Below are positions 26,137 to 33,980 of a DNA stretch of 64,000 bases, piece by piece. Position 1 is the stretch's first letter. Every line of letters starts with the position of its first letter. The position numbers and the translations under genes are program-made. Source of the DNA: an uncultured Saprospiraceae bacterium (lineage in GTDB: Bacteria; Bacteroidota; Bacteroidia; Chitinophagales; Saprospiraceae); contig CALMSO010000046.1 of the NCBI GenBank assembly GCA_937872385.1, forward strand, positions 62,001 through 126,000, in the 5' to 3' direction. The notes beneath the pieces were generated by a model, which made no database searches, had not been told where the DNA came from, and saw only the letters and a list, made by a program, of their open reading frames with translations.

Positions 26137-27066
26137 ATGAGCTTGTTAGCAGTAGGAACCGTCGCTTTTGACGACATTGAAACGCCTTTTGGACGGGCAG
26201 AGCGCGTAGTAGGCGGCGCCGCTACGTACATCAGCCTTTCAGCCTCTTATTTTACCCGCCAGTTGCAGGTGGTATCGGTCATCGGTGATGATTTTCCGGA
26301 GGAAGAACTGGCATACTTGCGCGCACGCGGCGTGGATTTGAGTGGCTTGCAGGTACGTGCTGGCGAAAAATCTTTCTTCTGGTCGGGGCGCTATCATCAG
26401 AACATGAACGACCGCGATACCTTAGATACCCAACTCAATGTATTGGCAGACTTTGACCCGATACTGCCCGAACATTATAAAAATGCAGAATATCTGATGC
26501 TGGGCAACCTCACACCCGCTGTACAAATGCGCGTGCTGGAGCAAATGCCCCGCCGCCCTCGCGTGGTGGCGCTCGACACCATGAATTTCTGGATGGACAC
26601 CGCCATGGATAGCCTGCTGGAAGTATTGCAAAAAATAGACATCCTGACCATCAATGACGAGGAAGCCCGTCAGCTCTCTGGCGAGCACTCTTTGGTGAAA
26701 GCGGCCCGCAAGATACACCAGCTCGGGCCCAAGTACTTGATTATCAAAAAAGGAGAACACGGGGCCCTGCTTTTTGAAAACGACAACGTCTTCTTTGCCC
26801 CGGCTCTGCCCTTAGCTGAAGTAATAGACCCCACCGGCGCGGGTGATACCTTTGCGGGTGGTTTCATGGGCTATATTGCCAGCAGCGGCAATTTGTCGTT
26901 CGAAAATATGAAACGTGCCGTCATCTACGGCTCGGCTATGGCCTCGTTTTGTGTAGAAAAATTCAGCACCGAGCGCCTGAAAGGACTAAGCCACAAAGCC
27001 ATCAACGAGCGCGTGGCGCAATTTGTGCAGTTGGTCAATTTTGACTATGAAATGCGCTTGAGTTAA
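26137..27066 (+). CDS. PfkB family carbohydrate kinase
   Basis: 309 residues. Ribokinase fold with the N-terminal VVGGAATYISLSASYF substrate/lid region (about 22-37) and the C-terminal PfkB signature DPTGAGDTFAGGFMGY (about 231-246) holding the catalytic Asp and anion hole. It phosphorylates a sugar or nucleoside hydroxyl with ATP; the substrate cannot be read from sequence. No sugar-catabolic genes are adjacent. Single gene, divergent from the tRNA. Confidence 0.9.
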   Translation: MSLLAVGTVAFDDIETPFGRAERVVGGAATYISLSASYFTRQLQVVSVIGDDFPEEELAYLRARGVDLSGLQVRAGEKSFFWSGRYHQNMNDRDTLDTQLNVLADFDPILPEHYKNAEYLMLGNLTPAVQMRVLEQMPRRPRVVALDTMNFWMDTAMDSLLEVLQKIDILTINDEEARQLSGEHSLVKAARKIHQLGPKYLIIKKGEHGALLFENDNVFFAPALPLAEVIDPTGAGDTFAGGFMGYIASSGNLSFENMKRAVIYGSAMASFCVEKFSTERLKGLSHKAINERVAQFVQLVNFDYEMRLS

Positions 27067-27211
27067 GGGCGAGTGCGGCTATCATGGGTGCGCAAAAACT
27101 GGATTATTTTATAAAAATTGAGGTAGGATTTGGGTGCACTGCGTTTTCAAAACGTTAAAACCAATCTGGATTCGCCACATTTTTTTAAATTGCGAAGCAA
27201 AAAAAGAGGTT

Positions 27212-28378
27212 ATGAAAAATTATATCATCGCAAGCATACTGATGCTGTTGGCAGGAAGTGCCGCCGCAGAAGGCATCCGTTTTTTTGAAGGCACCTGGAA
27301 TGAAGCGCTCGAAGCAGCCAAGAAGGAAGACAAACTCATTTTTGTGGACGCTTACGCCGTGTGGTGTGGCCCTTGCAAGCGCATGGCCAAAGAAGTATTT
27401 CCCGACGATAAAGCGGGCGAGTTTTACAACCGCCATTTTATCAACATGCAAATAGACATGGAACGCGGGATGGGGCTGGCGTTTGGCAAACAATACCCCG
27501 TATCGGCTTTCCCGACGCTCTTTTTTATTGATGCAAGCGGCAAAGTGGTGCACAAGGTGATGGGCGCTCAGTCTGTAGAAGCATTCATTAGCATTGGCAA
27601 AAAAGCCATCAGTATGGATGACAAAAGCCAGGATTATGCCGCTGAATACGAACAAGGCAACCGCGAGCCAGCGCTGGTGCTGAACTACCTGCGCGCACTG
27701 AACAAAACCGGCAAGTCCAGCCTGAAAATAGCCAACGACTACCTGCGCAGCCAGCCCGACCTGAGCACAGATTTCAACCTGAATTTTATCCTCGAAGCAG
27801 CCACCGAAGCCGATTCGCGTATTTTTGAATGGCTAATCGAATACCGCAGCCAGATTGCACGCGTGGCATCGGAAGATGAAGTCAACCAACGCATACTCGA
27901 CGCCTGCCGGGCCACGGCGCAAAAAGCCATCGAATTTCAGAGCGAAGACCTCGTGAAGGAAGCCATTGCCAAAGTAAAAAAACACTATCCGCAACGCCTG
28001 ACCGCTTTTGAACTGCAAACTTGGATGGCTTTTTATGAAGCAACCAACAATGCCGCCAACTACGCCAAAACCGCCAAAAGCTACGCCAAACGGGAAGCCT
28101 ACGACGACGCCAGAGAGCTGCAATCATTAGTCACGGTGTTGGTAAAACGCTTCGACAATGACAAAAACGCCATGAGCTTAGCCGAAGACCTTGCCAAACG
28201 GGCCGCAGCCGTCAGCGAAGTATCGGTATATTATCTCATTTATGCAGATGTTTTACAACGAAATGGTAAGCAAGCCCAAGCTATTGAAGCAGCCCGTAAA
28301 GCCATGAGCTTAGCCCGCGCCGAAGGCGATACCGCCGTGCGCGCCGCCGAGCGCTTCATTCAGAAATTGGAAGGCTGA
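27212..28378 (+). CDS. Secreted thioredoxin-domain protein (first of tandem pair)
   Basis: 388 residues from the ATG at 27212, which opens a signal peptide (MKNYIIASILMLLAGSAAAEG); the longer frame from 27134 puts 26 residues before it. A thioredoxin-like domain (about 22-135) has the CGPC active site in AYAVWCGPCKRMAKEVF and the cis-Pro region PVSAFPTLFFIDASGK. The remaining ~250 residues are helical repeats resembling TPRs. Predicted periplasmic disulfide reductase or chaperone. The next gene, 52 bp downstream, encodes a paralogue with the same layout, so this is a tandem duplication. It may receive electrons from DsbD encoded at 10338-12929; that is inference. Confidence 0.85.
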   Translation: MKNYIIASILMLLAGSAAAEGIRFFEGTWNEALEAAKKEDKLIFVDAYAVWCGPCKRMAKEVFPDDKAGEFYNRHFINMQIDMERGMGLAFGKQYPVSAFPTLFFIDASGKVVHKVMGAQSVEAFISIGKKAISMDDKSQDYAAEYEQGNREPALVLNYLRALNKTGKSSLKIANDYLRSQPDLSTDFNLNFILEAATEADSRIFEWLIEYRSQIARVASEDEVNQRILDACRATAQKAIEFQSEDLVKEAIAKVKKHYPQRLTAFELQTWMAFYEATNNAANYAKTAKSYAKREAYDDARELQSLVTVLVKRFDNDKNAMSLAEDLAKRAAAVSEVSVYYLIYADVLQRNGKQAQAIEAARKAMSLARAEGDTAVRAAERFIQKLEG

Positions 28379-28430
28379 AACCAAGCAGCGCCATTGACTT
28401 TTTATGAAACCACTAAATCATCATCATTAC

Positions 28431-29603
28431 ATGAAATTTCTCATTTCCGGCATCCTCGCCTGGACGATGGTAATAGCAGCAATTGCCCAACAGGACGGTA
28501 TCCAGTTCCATGCCAATGCCCCCTGGGCTGAAGTATTAGCAAAAGCGAAAGCGGAAAACAAACTCATTTTCCTCGATGCCTACGCCGTGTGGTGCGGGCC
28601 TTGCAAGATGATGGATCGGGATGTGTTTGCGCAAGCTGAGGTAGGCGCTTTTTTCAACGAGCGGTTTGTCAATGCAAAAATGGACATGGAAAAGGGCGAA
28701 GGGGTGGACTTAGCCACGCAATATGGCGTGCAGGCGTACCCTACTTTTCTTTTTTTGGATGGCAATGGCAAAGTGATGCACCGCGTGGTAGGGTATTATC
28801 AGCCCGAGGCATTTCTCGAAATCGGACAGTTGGCGCTCGACCCCGACCGGCGGCTGGCAGGTGTAGAAGCCCGCTACGAGGCCGGCGACCGCAGCCCGGA
28901 GTTGCTGTCCACCTTGATGCAAGCGTTCGAACAAGCCATGGACCCCCGTGCCAGCGAATTGATTGATGATTACCTCGCCACCCAATCTGACTGGAGTACG
29001 CCCGAAAACATGCGCCTGATTGGCAATAGTCTGAAAAAAACCGATTCGGAAACGTTCCGTTATTTCATTGCGCATCGCACTGATTTTGAAGAGGAGTTCG
29101 GAGCTTATCCGGTGCTCAATGCCATTCAGAGCTTGGTACTCAACGAAGCTTTTGCCCTCAGCACAGAGGCGCCTACCATCGAGGACATCCGCCGGGCTTT
29201 TGTGCGCAAACTCCCCGCCGACCTTGCCGAGCAACTTTTTCTGCTTACGCAAATGAATTTCTACCGCGCCCAGCAAGATATGGACAATTATGCCGCCAGT
29301 GCGGTCGCTTATTATCAAAAATATCCCAGCCAAGACGCCGAAGAACTCAACGAACAAGCCTGGGCATTTTACCTTTCCATAGACAACATAGAACACTTGA
29401 AAGCTGCGCTGGCATGGGCACAACAATCGGTCGCACTCGACAGCCAATATTATAATAATGATACTTTGGCCGCATTGTATTATAAATTAGGCGACAAGAA
29501 AAATGCGCGAAAAGCAGCGGAAAAAGCCATTCAGATTGCAAAAGACAGTGGGCAGGACGCCAGCGAAACCGAACTATTGCTTGAAAAAATCCGAAAAAAA
29601 TGA
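28431..29603 (+). CDS. Secreted thioredoxin-domain protein (second of tandem pair)
   Basis: 390 residues from the ATG at 28431 (MKFLISGILAWTMVIAAIAQ signal peptide); an in-frame ATG at 28404 gives a His-rich leader (NHHHYM) and is less likely. Thioredoxin domain about 22-135 with AYAVWCGPCKMMDRDVF and YGVQAYPTFLFLDGNGK, then a helical TPR-like region ending with a clear repeat (ALAWAQQSVALDSQYYNND). Same architecture as the preceding gene, but the helical parts have diverged strongly, suggesting different partners. Likely co-transcribed with it. Confidence 0.85.
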   Translation: MKFLISGILAWTMVIAAIAQQDGIQFHANAPWAEVLAKAKAENKLIFLDAYAVWCGPCKMMDRDVFAQAEVGAFFNERFVNAKMDMEKGEGVDLATQYGVQAYPTFLFLDGNGKVMHRVVGYYQPEAFLEIGQLALDPDRRLAGVEARYEAGDRSPELLSTLMQAFEQAMDPRASELIDDYLATQSDWSTPENMRLIGNSLKKTDSETFRYFIAHRTDFEEEFGAYPVLNAIQSLVLNEAFALSTEAPTIEDIRRAFVRKLPADLAEQLFLLTQMNFYRAQQDMDNYAASAVAYYQKYPSQDAEELNEQAWAFYLSIDNIEHLKAALAWAQQSVALDSQYYNNDTLAALYYKLGDKKNARKAAEKAIQIAKDSGQDASETELLLEKIRKK

Positions 29604-29926
29604 GCTATCAGTTTAAGTAATGCGACATTGTTATTTTGTTGATGTTATTTGTTAATTGTTATTGGGCGAAGTGTTTATGTAATTGATGGACAGAAAAGCT
29701 GTTCAAAAATAAAAATTTATACTCTTTAAGATGCTGGTAATCAAAAATTTACTAAATCTTAGAGATTTAGCAAATTTATTCTCGGACATGACAAGAGATT
29801 CCTGTTTTTTTTATAATTATGTCTGGGCACTTATTGGTGGGGCGGTTTTTAGATGGCCATTAGCGGATGGCGAAGCAATGAAGCGGTTTATAGGAAAGTG
29901 AAAAACTGCCAAAAGCAACAAACCAC
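29604..29926. other. Intergenic region with a hairpin
   Basis: 323 bp without a gene. It is A+T-rich and contains one strong inverted repeat at 29748-29774. No promoter box was fixed with confidence. Confidence 0.4.
29748..29774. repeat. Perfect-spaced palindrome
   Basis: TTTACTAAATCT and AGATTTAGCAAA form a 12-bp stem with one A-C mismatch around a TAG loop. It is too A+T-rich and lacks a U-run for a confident terminator. It could be a repeat element or an operator; no second copy was found in the window. Confidence 0.45.
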
Positions 29927-30256
29927 ATGATACTATACAACGTCACGGTAAAAATAGAGCACGCTGCCCACGCCGAATGGCTGCAGTGGATGAAAACCGT
30001 GCATATCCCGGATGTAATGTCCACGGGGCTTTTTCTCGAATACCGCATGGGGCGCTTGCTGGGCATGGACGAACCCGACGGCGTGACCTACGCCATTCAG
30101 TATTACCTCACCGATGGGGCTACCTTCGAGCAATACCAAGCTTATTACGCTCCGCGCCTGCAAGCAGCCCATACCGAAAAATTCCGGGGCCGGTTTGTCG
30201 CTTTTCGTACCCTACTCGAAATAGTGGATAAAGGTGCTTTTTATACGGAAAATTAG
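29927..30256 (+). CDS. DUF4286 family protein
   Basis: 109 residues. The start MILYNVTVKIEHAAHAEWLQ and the middle DGVTYAIQYYLTDG are typical of DUF4286, a small Bacteroidota family with a ferredoxin-like (dimeric alpha-beta barrel) fold resembling heme- or substrate-binding monooxygenase-like proteins. No catalytic residues can be named. It stands alone, about 190 bp before the GMC oxidoreductase gene. Confidence 0.85.
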   Translation: MILYNVTVKIEHAAHAEWLQWMKTVHIPDVMSTGLFLEYRMGRLLGMDEPDGVTYAIQYYLTDGATFEQYQAYYAPRLQAAHTEKFRGRFVAFRTLLEIVDKGAFYTEN

Positions 30257-30447
30257 TTCCCAGCCTGCTCATCGCCGCTCAGTGGGGCCTTTCTGCTTGA
30301 AAACTTCTTCGTGTAAACTACACAAAAACCCCAAAATAATTTCCTTGAAATGGTTTCGGTAAAATAAATTTTTGATAGCTTAGCGAATCAAAGAACGATA
30401 CACCGAAAACCAGATATCATACCTTTTTAAAACACATTCGCAACGCT

Positions 30448-32160
30448 ATGTATTTCAATTCTAACGGACAAGAAGAAGTCACTTACGACGCTATTGTGGT
30501 TGGCTCTGGCATCAGTGGTGGCTGGGCAGCCAAAGAACTCTGCGAAAAAGGGCTGAAAACCCTCGTGCTGGAACGCGGCCGCGACGTAAAACACGGCGAC
30601 TACCCAACAGCAGGCCTCGACCCCTGGGACTTAGACTACCGCGACCAGGTACTACCAGAAGAACTCAAGGACTACGAAAAACAAAGCCGCACGGGCTACA
30701 CCGTCCGGCAGTCGTCCAAGCACTGGTTTGTAAAGGATACCGAACATCCCTATAGCGAAGTAAAACGCTTCGACTGGATGCGCGGCTACCACGTGGGCGG
30801 GCGCTCGCTCATGTGGGGGCGCCAGAGCTATCGCCTGGCTGATTTAGATTTTGAAGCCAATGCCAAAGACGGCATCGCGGTGGATTGGCCCGTTCGCTAC
30901 GCCGACCTTGCACCCTGGTACGATTATGTCGAAAAATTTGCTGGCATCAGCGGCTCCAAAGATGGCATACCGCACCTGCCCGATGGTCAGTTTCTGCCAC
31001 CGATGGAACTGAATTGCTTAGAGCAGCATGTAAAAGGGGCCATTGAGTCGAATTTCAAAAATCGCTATATGGTGATTGGCCGCACGGCCAATCTCACCCA
31101 AGCGCACAATGGTCGCGGCAGTTGCCAGTTTCGCAATCGCTGCATCCGGGGCTGTCCTTACGGGGCGTATTTCAGTAGCAATGCCGCTACCCTACCCGCT
31201 GCCGCTGCTACCGGCAATATGACGCTGCGTCCGCATTCTATTGTGCATTCCATTATATACGATCCGGCTACGCGTAAGGCCAAAGGCGTGCGCATTATAG
31301 ACGCCCAAACCCGCGAAACAAAAGAGTTTTTTGCTAAAGTGATTTTCCTTTGCGCCTCGGCCTTAGCTACCACGCAAATTTTATTACAATCGAAATCGGG
31401 GGCTTTCCCGACGGGGCTGGGCAATAGCAGCGGCCAGTTAGGGCACAATCTGATGGACCACCACTTCCGGTGTGGCGCGAGCGGCATTTCTGACGATTTT
31501 GGCGATAAATACTATAGCGGCCGCCGCCCGAATGGCATTTACATTCCTCGTTTTGTAAACCTCGGCGATAAGGAAAGCGAGCGCAAGGATTATCTGCGCG
31601 GCTGGGGCTATCAGGGAGGCGCAGGACGCGACGGCTGGTCCACTACGGTGCCAGAAATGAAAATTGGCGTAGGCAAAGAATTCAAAGACAAACTGCTACA
31701 GCCCGGCCCTTGGACGATGGGCATCACTGCCTTTGCAGAATGCCTGCCCTACTACGAAAATCAGGTGACGCTCAACGAAGAGGTACGCGATATGTATGGC
31801 CTGCCAACGCTGACCATTGACTGCGAATTCAAGGACAATGAGATGCGCATGCGTAAAGATATGATGAACGATGCTGCCGAAATGCTGGAAGCCGCCGGCC
31901 TGAAAAACGTAGAAACCTGGGACGCCGGCTCTTGGCCGGGGCTGGGCATCCATGAAATGGGCACTGCCCGCATGGGCCGCGACCCGAAATCTTCGGTGCT
32001 CAATGGCTACAACCAAATGCACGATGTGAAAAACATCTTCGTGACCGATGGTGCTTGTATGACTTCGGCTGCCTGCCAGAATCCCTCACTGACGTACATG
32101 GCCCTCACGGCCCGCGCCGCCGATTTTGCTGTCAATGAATTGAAAAAAATGAATTTATAG
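30448..32160 (+). CDS. GMC family FAD-dependent oxidoreductase
   Basis: 570 residues, without a signal peptide. FAD-binding Rossmann motif VVGSGISGGWAAKEL (about 16-30) with LVLERGRD, a substrate domain in the middle, and the C-terminal GMC motif region (GTARMGRDPKSSVLNGYNQM, then TDGACMTSAACQNPSLTYMA). Sister enzymes oxidise sugars or sugar alcohols. It overlaps in function with the next gene, a subunit-3-like lipoprotein 65 bp downstream. That pairing matches the large and small subunits of membrane-bound sugar dehydrogenases. An escort Tat signal on the small subunit would explain export of a signal-less large subunit. Confidence 0.92.
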   Translation: MYFNSNGQEEVTYDAIVVGSGISGGWAAKELCEKGLKTLVLERGRDVKHGDYPTAGLDPWDLDYRDQVLPEELKDYEKQSRTGYTVRQSSKHWFVKDTEHPYSEVKRFDWMRGYHVGGRSLMWGRQSYRLADLDFEANAKDGIAVDWPVRYADLAPWYDYVEKFAGISGSKDGIPHLPDGQFLPPMELNCLEQHVKGAIESNFKNRYMVIGRTANLTQAHNGRGSCQFRNRCIRGCPYGAYFSSNAATLPAAAATGNMTLRPHSIVHSIIYDPATRKAKGVRIIDAQTRETKEFFAKVIFLCASALATTQILLQSKSGAFPTGLGNSSGQLGHNLMDHHFRCGASGISDDFGDKYYSGRRPNGIYIPRFVNLGDKESERKDYLRGWGYQGGAGRDGWSTTVPEMKIGVGKEFKDKLLQPGPWTMGITAFAECLPYYENQVTLNEEVRDMYGLPTLTIDCEFKDNEMRMRKDMMNDAAEMLEAAGLKNVETWDAGSWPGLGIHEMGTARMGRDPKSSVLNGYNQMHDVKNIFVTDGACMTSAACQNPSLTYMALTARAADFAVNELKKMNL

Positions 32161-32225
32161 AAAGCTATGCTTTGCGCAATGCGTTGATTAACAAATATTT
32201 GCAAAAGCATACAAAGCAAAAAAAA

Positions 32226-32825
32226 ATGACCAGAAGAGAAGTAATAAAACAAACCGCTTTGCTCACTGGCTATGCACTCACCGCCTCCATGATGCAAGGC
32301 ATTCTCAGTGGCTGCCAGGCTACCGGCGCTGCCGAATGGACACCGCAGTATTTCACCAAAAATCAGGCGGATTTTGTATCTGCGCTCACCGATGTGATCC
32401 TGCCACGTACCAGTACGCCCGGCGCATTGGATGCGGGTGTGCCCGAATTCATTGACCTCATGGTGAAAGACCTGCTCGAAGAGCGCGAGCGCCGTGCTTT
32501 CCTGATGGGTTTGAAAGAAGTGGATGCCGCTGCTTTCAAAGAATTTGGCAAAGGTTTTCTGGAACTGCCCCGCAGCCGCCAAGAAGAACTATTGGTGAAA
32601 ATCGAAAGCGCTGAAGTGCTCAACGAAATTGATCGGCGCGAAAAACGCGCCACCGATTGGAACTATCCATTTTTCCTACGTTTCAAACAGATGACATTAG
32701 CTGGCTATTTCACCTCGGAACTCGTGGGCCTCAACGTCACTAATTACGACCCGACCCCCGGCGCATACCGAGGCTGCATCCCCTTGTCGGAAGTCCCAAA
32801 AGGCCGCATCTGGTCATCCATCTGA
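32226..32825 (+). CDS. Gluconate 2-dehydrogenase subunit 3-like lipoprotein
   Basis: 199 residues from the ATG at 32226; the frame from 32172 adds 18 residues before the twin-arginine segment. N-terminus MTRREVIKQTALLTGYAL carries a Tat-like RR motif and ends in a lipobox LSGC (Cys about 30). The body matches the small-subunit family: FVSALTDVILPRT, then GVPEFIDLMV, with an Asp/Pro-rich core. It should chaperone or export the GMC partner and tether it to the membrane. No cytochrome c subunit gene follows, unlike classic three-subunit sugar dehydrogenases. Confidence 0.88.
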   Translation: MTRREVIKQTALLTGYALTASMMQGILSGCQATGAAEWTPQYFTKNQADFVSALTDVILPRTSTPGALDAGVPEFIDLMVKDLLEERERRAFLMGLKEVDAAAFKEFGKGFLELPRSRQEELLVKIESAEVLNEIDRREKRATDWNYPFFLRFKQMTLAGYFTSELVGLNVTNYDPTPGAYRGCIPLSEVPKGRIWSSI

Positions 32826-32863
32826 CGCAAAAACGTGGCGGGTTTCCCTAAATCCGTCACGTT

Positions 32864-32911
32864 TCAACCCCTCAACCATTCAACTTTTCGTACCATTCAA
32901 CCTTTCACACC
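32864..32911 (+). repeat. 8-bp-period TCAAC repeat before a start codon
   Basis: Consecutive units TCAACCCC, TCAACCAT, TCAACTTT, TCGTACCAT, TCAACCTT and TCACACC end at the ATG of the TIM-barrel gene. All but one are 8 bp. The same TCAAC-NNN 8-bp pattern occurs at 44911-44934 and, perfectly repeated, inside ileS at 35710-35741. Confidence 0.75.
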
Positions 32912-33790
32912 ATGCCAACCCGTCGTGATGCTCTGAAAACCACCGTTTTAGGACTTGGCGCGCTCGCCCTGCCCTTGCAATCCATTAGTTGCAATACCTC
33001 AAAAACAGCCCAAGCGGCAGCGCCCATCAAACGCCAGTTTCAACACTCGGTGTGCCGCTGGTGCTACAATAATATGACGCTGGAAGCCCTTGCCGAGCAA
33101 GCCAAGGAAATCGGCATTAGCTCTATTGAATTGCTGCGCGCCGACGAGTGGCCCATTGTCCAAAAATACGGACTCACCTGCGCGGTGGGCACGGGTAGCT
33201 TTGCCAGCCTGACCGAAGGATTCAACAACCCGGCCTTTCATGCGCGCTTGCAAAAGCCTTACTTAGAATTAATTGACCAAGCCGCCGACAACGGCATCCC
33301 GCAGGTGATTGTGTTTTCTGGCAATCGCAATGGCCTTAGCGATGAGGCTGGCTTAGAAAACTGTGCCGTTGGCTTAGACGCTATCGTGAAGCACGCCGAG
33401 CGCAAAGGCGTGATAGTGGTCATGGAATTGCTCAATAGCAAGCTCAATCACAAGGATTATCAATGCGATCGCACGCCTTGGGGCGCACAATTGGTGGACA
33501 AAATCGGCTCGCCACAGTTCAAATTGTTATACGATATTTACCACATGCAAATCATGGAAGGCGACATCATTACCACCATTCGGCAGTACAAGGATTATAT
33601 CGCGCATTTCCATACCGCAGGCGTGCCCGGCCGCAACGAACTCAACGACACGCAAGAACTTAATTATAAAGCAATTATGAATGCCATTGCCGATAATGGG
33701 TTCCAGGGGTTCGTCGGGCAGGAGTTTATTCCTACCTACCCCGACAAAATCAGTGCCCTACGCGAAGGCATCGCCATTTGCAGCGTGTGA
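32912..33790 (+). CDS. Hydroxypyruvate isomerase / sugar epimerase-like TIM-barrel protein
   Basis: 292 residues. Tat-type signal MPTRRDALKTTVLGLGALAL with lipobox-like SISC (Cys about 27), so probably exported and lipidated. The AP-endonuclease-2-type TIM barrel has metal ligands in VVMELLNSK (Glu), YDIYHMQI (Asp and His), IAHFHTAG (His) and VGQEFIPT (Glu), the set used by hydroxypyruvate isomerase and 3-keto-sugar epimerases of the YcjR type. The adjacency to the GMC/subunit-3 pair suggests it acts on the oxidised sugar product. The whole Shine-Dalgarno region is made of an 8-bp repeat. Confidence 0.85.
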   Translation: MPTRRDALKTTVLGLGALALPLQSISCNTSKTAQAAAPIKRQFQHSVCRWCYNNMTLEALAEQAKEIGISSIELLRADEWPIVQKYGLTCAVGTGSFASLTEGFNNPAFHARLQKPYLELIDQAADNGIPQVIVFSGNRNGLSDEAGLENCAVGLDAIVKHAERKGVIVVMELLNSKLNHKDYQCDRTPWGAQLVDKIGSPQFKLLYDIYHMQIMEGDIITTIRQYKDYIAHFHTAGVPGRNELNDTQELNYKAIMNAIADNGFQGFVGQEFIPTYPDKISALREGIAICSV

Positions 33791-33980
33791 AGTGTGTTAA
33801 GATGGTTTTCAACAAAATAGAACGTCTATTTTTGTGCAAACAGTAGCTCGATATTACGCAGTTGAGCTATTCGCCGTTTGCGATTTGCTATTGAAAATGG
33901 TATAAATTTATCACTGTAAGAAGCAAAAATAGCAACTTAATTTTTTGATAATCAATAACTTACACTAAATACAAACAACA

